Below are positions 1-9,541 of a stretch of 64,000 bases of DNA, piece by piece. Each line of letters begins with the position of its first letter. The first letter of the stretch is position 1. A program made the translations under genes and the position numbers. The stretch lies in NCBI RefSeq assembly GCF_011043775.1, contig NZ_JAAKXY010000006.1, forward strand, positions 186,001 to 250,000, written 5' to 3'. The notes under the pieces were generated by a model, which did not search any database, was not told where the DNA came from, and worked only from the letters and a program-made list of their open reading frames with translations. This DNA is from Natronolimnobius sp. AArcel1 (GTDB lineage: Archaea; Halobacteriota; Halobacteria; Halobacteriales; Natrialbaceae).

Positions 1-2
1 AG

Positions 3-815
3 CCGATCGATGCCGATGGAATCGAAATAATGAGTATCGAACTCATCGCGGACGACGGGCCGGTCGCCTGGCGCGGCGCGATGGTTCACGATGTCGTCAC
101 AGATCTGCTCGGAAATGCGGCTTGGAGCGACCGAGACATCTTGCTCGTTGATCTGCCGCCGGGGATCGGTGAGGCGGTGACCACCATCGTCCAGCAGGCA
201 CCGCTTGATGGCGCGCTGTTAGTGTCGACGCCGACCGATGCCGGAGCGCGAGCGACCGAACGGACTGGGGCGTTACTGACGGCAAACGACGTGCCGACGA
301 TCGGTGTCGTGGCGAATATGGTCGGCGACGAGGGGCCGTTCGCCGCCGACGGCACAGGGCTGCAAGACCGGATCAACGAGGAGGCACACGCCGCTGTCGA
401 CCCGATTCCGTTCGATCCGTCACTCCAAACCCCCGCGGCGTGTTCGTTTGCTGATCCCGAAACAGATGGGGAAGTCGCAATCGACGCACTCCGGGCCACG
501 CTCGAGTCGTTTTGTGCTGAGATTCAGACACCAGCGTATCCGGCGGACGCGGTCGACCTGCGTGGATTGCCGCCGTCGACGAGCCAACAACAGGCGATTA
601 CGGAACTCGGCGTCGACGGTACCGAATCAGTTTCCGTCTCAGCGCTCACGCGCGGTGAGCCTGATGACCTCATCACTGCCGTCCGCACGAGTCTCGAGCG
701 CGATGGGCGCGAACTGACGGCGACGACTGCTGACCTCGGGCAGGATGGCTGGCTCGTCGAACTCGAGGCAACAGCACGCACACAGTCTGCGTCGGAGTCC
801 GAGTCGGCGACGTGA
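3..815 (+). CDS. Mrp/ParA-family ATPase, 5' truncated by window edge
   Basis: The reading frame is open from base 3, so the N-terminal P-loop half lies outside the window; the ATG at 30 is internal to the family alignment (it is the M of the conserved LMS segment of Mrp). Visible are WRGAMVH, matching WRGPMVH of Mrp, and a Walker B-like DILLVDLPPGIGE. The CxxC pair that binds the shared Fe-S cluster in many Mrp/ApbC proteins, present as CPDC in the paralogue at 51634-52728, is absent here. The last ~85 residues start with VDLRGLPP and look like a DUF2249/TusA-type sulfur-carrier fold; that assignment is inference. It may help cofactor or Fe-S assembly for the molybdoenzyme genes that follow on the same strand. 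Confidence 0.8.
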   Translation, partial: PIDADGIEIMSIELIADDGPVAWRGAMVHDVVTDLLGNAAWSDRDILLVDLPPGIGEAVTTIVQQAPLDGALLVSTPTDAGARATERTGALLTANDVPTIGVVANMVGDEGPFAADGTGLQDRINEEAHAAVDPIPFDPSLQTPAACSFADPETDGEVAIDALRATLESFCAEIQTPAYPADAVDLRGLPPSTSQQQAITELGVDGTESVSVSALTRGEPDDLITAVRTSLERDGRELTATTADLGQDGWLVELEATARTQSASESESAT

Positions 816-912
816 AGACGCAGTCAGTACCCAGTTGCGGTTGGTCCGATACGTGCGTATTCGCGTTTTGGCTGCCCAGTCAGCATTGCGCTAATTGCGA
901 TCCTCAGGGGCG

Positions 913-988
913 CATATAAAGAACCACTATTGGAAGGGATTTGGCCGCAGAGTCCCCAATACGTGGGAAACCGCCTTCTCAGTTTAAG
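913..988 (+). promoter_or_regulatory. Two candidate TATA boxes before the molybdoenzyme operon
   Basis: The gap between the Mrp-like gene and the catalytic subunit holds CATATAAAG at 913-921 and GTTTAAGG at 982-989. Either could be the archaeal TATA box. Both would leave a leader of roughly 100-170 nt, which is long for a haloarchaeon and leaves room for regulation. No gene is seen in the gap. Confidence 0.4.
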
Positions 989-1111
989 GGTAGAGAGCGC
1001 AGGTCCGGGTGTGCATGGTACAGGGACGATCCACTTCACGACGACACGCTCCCCGCTGGAGGGCGGCTGTATCGCCCGCCGACTATCTTCACACCGGTGC
1101 GAGGTGGTTCC

Positions 1112-4100
1112 ATGAGTACTGATGATACTGACCCGGACGCAGAGTCCGGACTTGATCTGACGCGACGCGAACTCACCGCCGCGGCAGCTGGTATTGCCGG
1201 CGCCTCGGGGCTTGGACTCCTCGGGTATCGACGGCTCGGTCAGGAGGAGACGGCCGACGCCGACGAAGACGATGACGACACCCTGAATCCCTTCGAAGAG
1301 TACCCGAACGAAGACTGGGAAGAACACTATCGCGACGTGTGGGAGCCTGATGACTCGTACATCCTCACGTGTACGCCAAACGACACTCACAACTGCTATC
1401 TCGAGGCCTCGGTGAAAAACGGCGAAGTTACTCGCCTCGGCCCGTCGATGAATTACGGCGAAGCCGAAGGCCTCGAGGGCGAGCAGGCGACCCAGCGTTG
1501 GGATCCGCGAGTCTGTAACAAGGGCCTCGCGATGATCGAGCGATTTTACAGCGATCAGCGGGTGCAGGCCCCGATGGTCCGCGAGGGTTTCCGCGAATGG
1601 GTCGAGGATGACTTCCCGCGGGAGGACGACGGCTCGATGCCTGAGGAGTACGCCAACCGTGGCGAGGATAGCTGGGTCGAGATGGAGTTCGACGAGGCGT
1701 ACGAACTCGCCGCCCAAGCAATCCTCGAGATCGCCGACCATTACAACGGTGACGATGGCGTACAGGACCTCTTAGAACAGGATTACGACGAGCGCGTCGT
1801 CGAGGAAACTGGCGGCGTCGGCACGCAGACCCTGAAGTTCCGCGGCGGGATGCCCCTGCTTGGCATGATCCGGCTGATGGGCATGTATCGTGTCGCGAAC
1901 CAGATGTCGCTGGTCGATCAGCACATCCGTGATGTCGGCCCCGACGAAGCCGTCGGCGGCGTCGGCCTGGATAACTACTCCTGGCACACTGACTTGCCGC
2001 CGGGCCACACGATGGTCACGGGCCAGCAGACAGTCGACTTCGACCTCGTCAACGTCGAGTATGCCGACCACGTCGTGCTCGCGGGGATCAACTTCCTGAC
2101 GACGAAGATGGCCGACTGCCACTGGTTGACCGAAGCCAGACTGAAGGGCACGAAAGTCACCGGCGTCTTTACCGACTACAACGCGACCGCCTCAAAGTGT
2201 GACGAACTGATGGTCATCCGGCCAGCAACCGACTCCGCGCTCTTCCTTGGTGCAGCCAAGATCATCATGGAGGAGGGCCTGTACGACGACTACGTCCGCC
2301 GGAACACCGACCTCCCGATGCTCGTCCGGATGGACGACAAAAAGCTGCTTCGCGCGAGCGACGTCATCGAGGGCTACGAATCCGAAGAGCTGGAAAAGAC
2401 GAACGTCGTCGGGGACGACGACGAGCGCCCGGGCGAAGGCACGACGGACATCTGGGAACAGATCCTCACCGAAGACCTCCGCGAGGAATGGGGCGATTTC
2501 GTCGTCTACGACGAAGACACCGACGACCTCGAGCCGGTCACCCGTGATGAGATCGGCGATGACTTCGACGTCCCTGCCGCACTCGAGGGAAGCTTCGAGG
2601 TGGAGACGGTCGATGGCGAGACGGTGGAGGTCCGCCCGGTGTTTGACCTGATCAAGCAACATCTCGAGGACACCTGGGATGCAGAAGACGTTGCCGAGGT
2701 CACGGGCTGCTCGCCGGAAGCCGTCGAGAACCTCGCAGCTGACTGTGCGGATGCTCAGGAGGAGACGCTCATCCTGACCGGGATGGGGCCAAACCACTAC
2801 ACGAATCAGGACCAGAAAGACCGCGCGGTCTTCTTGCTGGCGTCGCTGACGAGCAATATAGGTCAGCACGCAGGCAACGTCGGCAGTTACGCAGGGAACT
2901 ACCGTGGTGCGTACTTCAACGGCCGTGATCAGTGGATCTACGAGGATCCGTTCAACCCCGAAACCGACCCCGACGTGACGGACGTCGATATCCGGAACAC
3001 GACGACGGCGCAGTCGGCTCACTGGTACTCTCACGGTGACCGGCCGCTGAAGGTCGAAGGCGAGTACCACATGGGCGACTCGCACATGCCGACGCCGACG
3101 AAGCTGCTGTGGGTCTCCGGTTCGAACTCGATCCTTGGCAACGCGAAGGGTTCCTACGATATCATCGAGAACATGCTCCGGAACGGCCGGATCGAGGCCT
3201 TCTTCACCAACGAGTGGTGGTGGACGGGAACCTGCGAGTACTCCGATATCGTCTTCCCCGCGGACTCGTGGGCCGAGCACCACCAGAACGACCTCACCGC
3301 GGCAGTGACGAACCCGTTCGTGATGGCGATGCCCACGACCCAGATGGAACGCATCTACGACACCCGCAACGACGCTGAAATCTATGCGGGCGTCGCGGAA
3401 GCGCTCGGTGACCTCCTCGATGACGACCGGTTCACCGACTACTGGACGTTCATCGACGACGAACACACGGCCAAGCCGTACCTCCAGCGGATTATCGATC
3501 ACTCGAACACGGTCAAGGGCTACGACATCGACGAGATGTTAGAAGAGGCCGAAGAAGGTATCCCGAAGATCATCCAGACCCGCACGTACCCGAAAAAGGT
3601 CGGCTCCGAGCAGGCGCTTGACGACCGGCCGTGGTACACGAAGACGGGTCGCCTCGAGTTCTTCCGCGAGGAGGACATGTTCGCAGAGGCTGGCGAGAAC
3701 ATTCCGCTCCACCGTGAGCCGATGGACGGGACCTTCTACGAGCCGAACGCGATCGTTTCCGGTGACGATCACCCGATGATCGATCCGGACACGCCCGAGG
3801 ACTTGGGCTGGGACGAGGATCGCCGCGACGGCGACGCTCGCCAGGTTCGCAACCGGATCTACACGCCCGAGGAACTCCTCGAGACTGAGCACCCGCTCAA
3901 GGAACTCGACGAGGGCTTCGACTACAGCTACATGACGCCGAAGTACCGCCACGGGACCCACACCTTCGCGAACTCGCTGCCCAACATCGCGGTGTGGTGG
4001 GGTCCGTTCGGTGACATGGAACGCCACGACGAGCGCAGTCCCTACTACGGCGAGGGCTACATCGAAATGAACCCCGCGGATATGGACGCGGAAGGGTTCA

Positions 4101-4654
4101 ACGATGGCGACTACGTCTGGGTCGACGCTGACCCTGAGGATCGGCCATATCGCGGTGCGGACTCCGAAGACGAGGACAACTACGCCCGCGCAAAGATGCG
4201 CGTTCGCAGCCAGCCGGCGATGCCCGAGGGCGTCACCCGGAGCTGGATGAACCTAAACGGTGCCTCTCACGGAACCGTTGAAGCTCACGATCCTGACGGC
4301 GAGGAAGGCGACGGGCTGGCGAAAAACGAGGAGACGGATTACCAGTCGCTGTACCGTCAGGGCAGCCACCAGAGTGCGACACGTACCTGGTTCCGGCCGA
4401 CCCTGCTGACCGACGATATGGCCCGGAAAAACTACGGCGGCCAGAACGTCGATGTTGGCTTCGAGATGGACGTCCACGTCGCCAACGGCGCACCAAAGGA
4501 GGCGTTCGTCAAGGTCGAGAAGGCCGAGGACGCCGCCCACGACGAGGACGAAGAACAGTGGATGCCCGACCGCAAGGGCTTGCGACCTAGCGGCGAGAAT
4601 GACCGAATGAACGACTACCTGAGCGGCGGCTTCGTCAGCCAATCCGACGACTAA
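1112..4654 (+). CDS. Type II DMSO-reductase family molybdopterin catalytic subunit (NarG-like), Tat-exported
   Basis: A 1180-residue protein. The start at 1112 is chosen over an in-frame upstream one because it follows GAGGTGG and places a Tat signal at the N terminus (DLTRRELTAAAAG, then a hydrophobic stretch), so the enzyme works outside the membrane. An Fe-S segment near residues 87-135 shows CTPNDTHNC and RVCNKG. SWHTDLPPGHT (residues 290-300) aligns with the DWYCDLPPASP segment of NarG; D294 is the expected aspartate ligand of molybdenum, which places it in type II (nitrate, selenate, chlorate reductases, DMS and ethylbenzene dehydrogenases). TDYNATASKCDELMVIRPAT matches the MGD-binding DYAEIAKLCD region of NarG. 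Fe-S subunit and chaperone genes follow. Substrate unknown. Confidence 0.9.
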   Translation: MSTDDTDPDAESGLDLTRRELTAAAAGIAGASGLGLLGYRRLGQEETADADEDDDDTLNPFEEYPNEDWEEHYRDVWEPDDSYILTCTPNDTHNCYLEASVKNGEVTRLGPSMNYGEAEGLEGEQATQRWDPRVCNKGLAMIERFYSDQRVQAPMVREGFREWVEDDFPREDDGSMPEEYANRGEDSWVEMEFDEAYELAAQAILEIADHYNGDDGVQDLLEQDYDERVVEETGGVGTQTLKFRGGMPLLGMIRLMGMYRVANQMSLVDQHIRDVGPDEAVGGVGLDNYSWHTDLPPGHTMVTGQQTVDFDLVNVEYADHVVLAGINFLTTKMADCHWLTEARLKGTKVTGVFTDYNATASKCDELMVIRPATDSALFLGAAKIIMEEGLYDDYVRRNTDLPMLVRMDDKKLLRASDVIEGYESEELEKTNVVGDDDERPGEGTTDIWEQILTEDLREEWGDFVVYDEDTDDLEPVTRDEIGDDFDVPAALEGSFEVETVDGETVEVRPVFDLIKQHLEDTWDAEDVAEVTGCSPEAVENLAADCADAQEETLILTGMGPNHYTNQDQKDRAVFLLASLTSNIGQHAGNVGSYAGNYRGAYFNGRDQWIYEDPFNPETDPDVTDVDIRNTTTAQSAHWYSHGDRPLKVEGEYHMGDSHMPTPTKLLWVSGSNSILGNAKGSYDIIENMLRNGRIEAFFTNEWWWTGTCEYSDIVFPADSWAEHHQNDLTAAVTNPFVMAMPTTQMERIYDTRNDAEIYAGVAEALGDLLDDDRFTDYWTFIDDEHTAKPYLQRIIDHSNTVKGYDIDEMLEEAEEGIPKIIQTRTYPKKVGSEQALDDRPWYTKTGRLEFFREEDMFAEAGENIPLHREPMDGTFYEPNAIVSGDDHPMIDPDTPEDLGWDEDRRDGDARQVRNRIYTPEELLETEHPLKELDEGFDYSYMTPKYRHGTHTFANSLPNIAVWWGPFGDMERHDERSPYYGEGYIEMNPADMDAEGFNDGDYVWVDADPEDRPYRGADSEDEDNYARAKMRVRSQPAMPEGVTRSWMNLNGASHGTVEAHDPDGEEGDGLAKNEETDYQSLYRQGSHQSATRTWFRPTLLTDDMARKNYGGQNVDVGFEMDVHVANGAPKEAFVKVEKAEDAAHDEDEEQWMPDRKGLRPSGENDRMNDYLSGGFVSQSDD

Positions 4655-4671
4655 CGACGAGGTGACTACCA

Positions 4672-5865
4672 ATGGCAGAAGTATACAACTGGCAGATCGG
4701 ACGCGAGATGGAATTCCCCTACGCCGAGTCCCGACCGGACCGGCAGTGGGGCGCAGTATTCGACATCAACAAATGCATCGCATGCCAAACATGTACGCTC
4801 TCGTGTAAGACCACGTGGACCCACGGCGAGGGCCAAGAGCACATGTTCTGGAACAACGTCGAGACCAAACCCTACGGCTCGCACCCTGTCGGCTGGGACG
4901 TCGAGATCCTCGAGGCACTCGACTATCAGGAGTGGGGCTCCGACGGCGTCTACGACGGTGATACGATCTTCGAGGCCAACGACATCAACTGGGACGACAT
5001 GCTGGTCGATGACGATCCGAGTAACTTCCATGGCGAGGGAATTGAGGGCTACCGTCCAGACGACGAAGACTGGGCGTACCCGAACCTCGGCGAGGACGAA
5101 CCGGCAGGCGAAGATATCGAGGCTGACACGCACATTGAGGAGAACCCACACCCGATGTGGTTCTTCTACTTGCCGCGGATCTGCAACCACTGCACGTTCG
5201 CGGCCTGTGCCGGCGGCTGCCCGGTTCAGGCGGCCTACAAGCGTTCGCAGGACGGCATTGTTCTCATCGACGAGGATAGCTGTGAGGCGCTGCAGGAGTG
5301 TGTTCGTGCCTGCCCATACGGGAAGTCGATCTACAACCCTGCCGAGCAGCGCTCACAGAAGTGTGTTGGCTGCTACCCGAAGATCGAGGAAGGGCTCGTT
5401 CCACAGTGTTTCGAGAACTGCCTCGGAAAGATCCGCCAACACGGTTGGATCAACCCGCTCGAAGACTACGATGCCTCGAACCCCATCGACTTCCTCGTTC
5501 ACGAAAAGGAAGTCGCACTGCCGCTGTACCCTCAGCTCGGCTTAGAGCCAAACGTCTACTACGTGCCACCGATCAACGTCCCGACGGACTACCTGTTCCA
5601 GATGTTCGGGCCGGGCGTCGAAGATGCCATCGAAACCTACCGCGAGGCGATGAACGGCGCCGAAGAACACCGCGACTTGCGCGGCCTCCTGCACCTGATG
5701 GGCTCGACCGAATGGCGCGTCGAGGAGTTCGAGGTCACTGATGAGGAGGCCATCGGCTACGACGGCAGCGGCTCGACCGTCGCCCGCGTGCCGATGGAGG
5801 AACCACAGTACGAACGCGACTCATACGACGCAGCGAACGACGTTTACCGACTCGACGTAACGTAA
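4672..5865 (+). CDS. Fe-S electron-transfer (beta) subunit of the molybdoenzyme
   Basis: A 397-residue NarH/DdhB/SerB-like protein, 17 nt after the catalytic subunit gene. Cluster-binding cysteines are complete: CIACQTCTLSC at residues 35-45, CNHCTFAACAGGCP, CEALQECVRACPYGK and CVGCYP...CFENC, so four clusters are expected. FWNNVETKPYG is typical of the family. It has no signal peptide and would be co-exported with the Tat-bearing partner. It should pass electrons between the catalytic subunit and the respiratory chain. No gene for a heme b or NrfD-type membrane anchor follows, so the membrane contact must be encoded elsewhere or differ in nature. Confidence 0.92.
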   Translation: MAEVYNWQIGREMEFPYAESRPDRQWGAVFDINKCIACQTCTLSCKTTWTHGEGQEHMFWNNVETKPYGSHPVGWDVEILEALDYQEWGSDGVYDGDTIFEANDINWDDMLVDDDPSNFHGEGIEGYRPDDEDWAYPNLGEDEPAGEDIEADTHIEENPHPMWFFYLPRICNHCTFAACAGGCPVQAAYKRSQDGIVLIDEDSCEALQECVRACPYGKSIYNPAEQRSQKCVGCYPKIEEGLVPQCFENCLGKIRQHGWINPLEDYDASNPIDFLVHEKEVALPLYPQLGLEPNVYYVPPINVPTDYLFQMFGPGVEDAIETYREAMNGAEEHRDLRGLLHLMGSTEWRVEEFEVTDEEAIGYDGSGSTVARVPMEEPQYERDSYDAANDVYRLDVT

Positions 5866-5903
5866 TCGAACCGCCCACCCACCACCCCCACGATCACGAC
5901 ACT

Positions 5904-6731
5904 ATGGATCCACACCAACACGTCCACCGCGCACGACTGTACAAACTCGCGTCACTGGCGTTTGACCGCCCCAGTGACGAACTCAGCGCCGCCCTCGAGC
6001 GCGGCGAGTTTCAACAGCAACTGGTCGAGTCGGCCCGCGCGCTCGAGTCTGAGGCCCTGCTCGAGCACGCTGAAACGATCGCCGAAGCAAGTCCGACGGA
6101 GCCGGCTGGCGTCGACGACCTCGCGACACAGTATTCGACGATCTTCGGGTTCGAACACGGTGGTGAGATTTCACAGTATGAGATCGAGTACAGTACCGGG
6201 ACAGTGCTCACCAGTACAGATACGATCGCCGATCTCTCGGGGTTCTACAACGCGTTCGGGCTCGAGAAAGTGGATGGGCGGCGTGATCGCTCCGACCACC
6301 TCTGTCTCGAACTCGAGTTCGTCTCGCATCTGGCGCTCCAGACGGCCGGACTTGCACTCGATGACGATAAGCAGGGTGTGACGATTCTCGAGAACGCCCA
6401 GGAGGATTTCCTCGAGGATCACCTCGGACGGTGGATTCCACAGTTCCGTACGACGGTCGAAGAGGGAACTGACGTGGCGTTTTACCGGGCGTTTGCCGCG
6501 CTGTGTGACGAACTGATCGCCGCGGACGCGGAGCGATTCGGTGCAGAGCCGACCGTCTTCCCGGAGACACCGCCGTCGCCGACGGAGCATTTCCTCGGCG
6601 GTGACGAGGAGGGAGACTTTCGCTGTAATGGCTGTGGTATCGACGATATACCGGGGCAGAATCCCTCACTGCCGAACGCACCCGGTGGCACCAACGGCGT
6701 CGATGCCGGTCGCGGCCCTGGACCGAACTGA
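5904..6731 (+). CDS. TorD/DmsD/NarJ-type molybdoenzyme chaperone
   Basis: A 275-residue cytoplasmic protein, 38 nt after the Fe-S subunit gene. The family core is plain: YEIEY, DLSGFYNAFGL and RSDHLCLELEFVSHL, followed by LGRWIPQF. These chaperones bind the Tat signal of the partner reductase and hold it until the molybdenum cofactor is inserted. The C-terminal ~45 residues are an extension with CNGCG, a possible metal-binding CxxC, ending in a Gly/Pro-rich tail that is not part of the usual fold. Its place as third gene after the catalytic and Fe-S subunits points to a dedicated chaperone for that enzyme. Confidence 0.9.
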   Translation: MDPHQHVHRARLYKLASLAFDRPSDELSAALERGEFQQQLVESARALESEALLEHAETIAEASPTEPAGVDDLATQYSTIFGFEHGGEISQYEIEYSTGTVLTSTDTIADLSGFYNAFGLEKVDGRRDRSDHLCLELEFVSHLALQTAGLALDDDKQGVTILENAQEDFLEDHLGRWIPQFRTTVEEGTDVAFYRAFAALCDELIAADAERFGAEPTVFPETPPSPTEHFLGGDEEGDFRCNGCGIDDIPGQNPSLPNAPGGTNGVDAGRGPGPN

Positions 6732-6881
6732 GAGGCGAATCAGGTCCGATTCACCAGTCGCTTTTTGAACGCGAACGTCTGTCTCCGTTCGAAGCCGACC
6801 AACCCTTTACAACGGCGCTTGAACCCGTCCTATGAACCAACGCAGGACACTCGCCACTCGAATCAGTTGGGTACGCCAACC

Positions 6882-7406
6882 ATGAAAGTCATCTCTCTCG
6901 TCGGCCCGAGTGACTCGGGTAAGACGACACTCGTTGAAGAACTCGTCCCACGCCTCACAGACGACGAGACTCGCGTTGGGACCGTCAAATCCATCCATCA
7001 CGATATCGAGATCGATACGCCAGGTGCAGATACGCATCGTCATCGCACGGCCGGCGCCGAAACCGTCGTCGGGATCACGCCTGAACTCACGTTCGAAATC
7101 TCGAGTCAGGGCAAACGAGAGCCGCCGGCTGTCCCCGACTCGGTCGCAGAACGTCTCGAGGATGATCCTGAGCAACAGGCACTTGGGGCGGCGCTTGCCC
7201 GCCTCGAGCGTCGTGGATACGATATCGTCCTCGTGGAGGGGTTCACTGCGGCCCCATTGCCGACGATTCTCGTCGGCGAGCGCTCGCCTGCCGACGTTGG
7301 TGGGTCCGTACTTGGCCACCGTGACGATGGTCTCGAGGCGCTCGTGGAGGCAATCACATCGCTCGAAGCGTGGGACGAGAAAGGAGCGTCCAGCACGTCA
7401 GAGTGA
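6882..7406 (+). CDS. mobB: MobB-like molybdopterin-guanine dinucleotide biosynthesis GTPase
   Basis: A 174-residue protein starting MKVISLVGPSDSGKTTLVEE with the P-loop GPSDSGKTT. KSIHHDIEIDTPGADTHRH matches the MobB K-x-x-H-H...D-x-x-G-K/A-D-x-x-R pattern, and VLVEGFTAAPLPTI is the conserved V-E-G-F segment. The upstream in-frame TTG at 6765 would add 39 unlike residues and is rejected. MobB helps attach GMP to molybdopterin to make the bis-MGD cofactor used by the enzyme encoded just upstream, so the location makes sense. The 150-nt gap before it suggests its own promoter. Confidence 0.9.
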   Translation: MKVISLVGPSDSGKTTLVEELVPRLTDDETRVGTVKSIHHDIEIDTPGADTHRHRTAGAETVVGITPELTFEISSQGKREPPAVPDSVAERLEDDPEQQALGAALARLERRGYDIVLVEGFTAAPLPTILVGERSPADVGGSVLGHRDDGLEALVEAITSLEAWDEKGASSTSE

Positions 7407-7502
7407 GTCATCGCGTCCGGCTGTTCGCGTGACTGGTGATCTTGCCACACCAATCTGAAACTAGATCTGGTTATTTTCCCATGCCATAGGAACGACTATT
7501 GG

Positions 7503-7509
7503 TTATATT
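7503..7509 (+). promoter_or_regulatory. TATA box of wtpA
   Basis: TTATATT lies about 25-30 nt before the ATG at 7534, the usual distance for a leaderless haloarchaeal transcript. No Shine-Dalgarno-like motif is seen next to the ATG. Confidence 0.6.
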
Positions 7510-7533
7510 GCGGGCCATGCTCGAGTACCCAGT

Positions 7534-8478
7534 ATGGACAGTCGTGACTGGCACTCGGCTGGGCGATGGAGTCGGCGTGCCGTCCTCGCTGGGGCCGCCG
7601 GAACAGCGGTCGGCAGTACTGCCGGCTGTCTCGCCGATAGCGACCGGGTTCGGGTGCTCGCAGCAGGCAGTCTCGCAGTCGCACTCGAGACGGATCTCGG
7701 ACGGGCCTTTCACGACCAGACGGGAATTGCTCTCGAGGGCGAGTATCACGGCTCGAACGTCGTGATGCGGATGGTCGAAGACGCCAGTGCACATCCGGAC
7801 GTGGTGATCAGCGCCGACGTGTCACTGCTTCGCGACCGACTCATCCCGGAGTATACGTCGTGGGACCTCTCGTTTGCAGCCAACGAGGTCGGGATCGCCT
7901 ACGAACCGGAGACAGACCTCGGCGAGCGGCTTGCGGCTGGTGAGCCCTGGTACGAGGTGTTTGCAGACGCCGAGACCAACGAAATCGCGATCAGTGACCC
8001 CGATCTCGATCCACTTGGATATCGCGCTGTCCACCTGTTCGAACTGGCTGAGCGCGAGTACGATCTCGAGGGCTTTCGCGAACAGCTCCTCGAGCGAACC
8101 TACTGGGAACCAGACGAACCCCAGTTGCTCGCGGGCATTGAGGCGGGTGATCGCGCCTGTGCGGTTGCCTACCGGAACATGGCGGCCGATCACGGACTCC
8201 CGTTTCTCGAGTTACCCGATGCGTACAACTTCGGGAATCCGGCGTACGACGACCACTATGCCGACGCCAGCTATACGACGGACGACGGCTACGAGACGAG
8301 GGGGTCATCGACCGTGTACAACGCGACGGTGCCGGAAGCAGCGGACCGACCCGATGCCGGCCGCGAATTCATCTCGTTTTTAGCGTCGAATCCCACGATA
8401 CTCCGCGAGCAGGGGCTTCGCGTCGACGAAACGTTTCCACAGCCAAACGGCTCGGTTCCTGCGGAGGTCCGACTATGA
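7534..8478 (+). CDS. wtpA: Tungstate/molybdate ABC transporter binding lipoprotein (WtpA type)
   Basis: A 314-residue protein with Tat motif SRRAVLAGAAG and lipobox STAGC, so a Tat-exported lipoprotein anchored outside the membrane. LAAGSL at the mature N terminus, DVVISADVSLL, RLIPEYTSW, FAANEVGIAY and SDPDLDPLGYRA follow archaeal WtpA (HAGSL, DIVASADY, IPEYADWYAAFATN, SDPNLDPCGYRA). It should capture tungstate or molybdate. The stop overlaps the permease start by 4 nt (ATGA). Its place after mobB indicates metal supply for the molybdoenzyme. Which oxyanion is preferred cannot be read from sequence. Confidence 0.9.
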   Translation: MDSRDWHSAGRWSRRAVLAGAAGTAVGSTAGCLADSDRVRVLAAGSLAVALETDLGRAFHDQTGIALEGEYHGSNVVMRMVEDASAHPDVVISADVSLLRDRLIPEYTSWDLSFAANEVGIAYEPETDLGERLAAGEPWYEVFADAETNEIAISDPDLDPLGYRAVHLFELAEREYDLEGFREQLLERTYWEPDEPQLLAGIEAGDRACAVAYRNMAADHGLPFLELPDAYNFGNPAYDDHYADASYTTDDGYETRGSSTVYNATVPEAADRPDAGREFISFLASNPTILREQGLRVDETFPQPNGSVPAEVRL

Positions 8479-9428
8479 CCACAGACACTAATCGAAAGCG
8501 GTCGTCGTCTTCGAACTCTCCGTCTCGCTCGGATTCGCCAGCGAACGGCGACGAAGACGATGCACTCGAGCGAGGGGCGACTCCGGCGCCAGCCACAGAG
8601 ACGGATTCAGCATCCCAAACTGCGCCGCTTGCCACACGGACTGTCACTCGCTGGCTTCCGTCTGGGCTGGCGATTCCTGCCCTGCTGGGGGCGGTGTTGC
8701 TCGGCTACTTCATTGTCCCCTTTGCCGTCTTCTTCCTGCAGGTCGGGTCAGTCGACGTGCTCTCGGGGCTGGCCGATCCGACCGTCCAGCAAGCGATCCA
8801 GTCGTCACTCCTGACGGCACCTATTTCGACGGCGATTGCGACCGTCTTTGGCGTCCCACTGGCGTACGTCCTCTCGAGAGCCTCGTTTCGCGGAAAACGA
8901 CTGCTCGAGGCGGCCGTGTTGATTCCACTTGTCCTCCCGCCGATCGTCGGCGGCGTCGTGTTACTGACCGTCGTAGGCCGGTATACGCCGATCGGCGCGG
9001 CGGCCGCAGCGCTTGGCTATCCGCTGACGGGCAGTCACGCCGGGGTAATTCTCGCTCAGACGTTCGTTGCTGCGCCCTTCCTCGTGGTCACTGCGAAAGC
9101 CGGTTTCGATAGTGTCGACCGCCGACTCGAGGAGGCTGCGCGAACGATGGGCTACGGACCGCTCGAGACGGCGCGGCTGGTGTCACTGCCGCTCGCACGC
9201 AACGCCATCGGGGCTGGAATTATTCTTACGTTCGTCCGCGCAATCGGCGAGTTTGGTGCGACGATGATGGTCGCGTACAACCCGCGGACGATGCCAACGC
9301 AGATTCGCGTCTCATACATCTCGCACGGACTCGAGGCAATCGTTCCGATAGCGCTTGCGCTGATTGCGATTACACTCGCGGTCACCATTGCGGTTCAGTT
9401 GCTAGTCGGAACACCTCGGCAGCTGTGA
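8475..9428 (+). CDS. wtpB: Tungstate/molybdate ABC transporter permease (WtpB/ModB type)
   Basis: A 317-residue inner-membrane permease. About 55 hydrophilic, Ser/Asp-rich residues precede the first TM helix (LAIPALLGAVLLGYFIVPFA). FGVPLAYVLSRASF and the EAA loop (EEAARTMGYGPLETARLVSLPLARNAI) that docks on the ATPase are clear, followed by FVRAIGEFGATMMVAYN, typical of ModB/WtpB. Translationally coupled to the binding protein. No ATP-binding subunit gene (wtpC) follows; the next gene is a regulator. The ATPase must be supplied from elsewhere, or the pair shares one. Confidence 0.9.
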   Translation: MTTDTNRKRSSSSNSPSRSDSPANGDEDDALERGATPAPATETDSASQTAPLATRTVTRWLPSGLAIPALLGAVLLGYFIVPFAVFFLQVGSVDVLSGLADPTVQQAIQSSLLTAPISTAIATVFGVPLAYVLSRASFRGKRLLEAAVLIPLVLPPIVGGVVLLTVVGRYTPIGAAAAALGYPLTGSHAGVILAQTFVAAPFLVVTAKAGFDSVDRRLEEAARTMGYGPLETARLVSLPLARNAIGAGIILTFVRAIGEFGATMMVAYNPRTMPTQIRVSYISHGLEAIVPIALALIAITLAVTIAVQLLVGTPRQL

Positions 9429-9541
9429 CTGTATGTTCGTCCAGAAAGAAGCGGTAAGGGATGATGAAAGTCGGCCTAATCGTTTCTAACCACTTTGGAA
9501 GTGAGATTAATGCAGTTCCTGCTGTACTGATAGACGGAATC

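Noticed and set aside
2192-3502. Minus-strand 436-codon open frame
   Set aside because: Antisense to the molybdoenzyme catalytic subunit; composition is that of a shadow frame.
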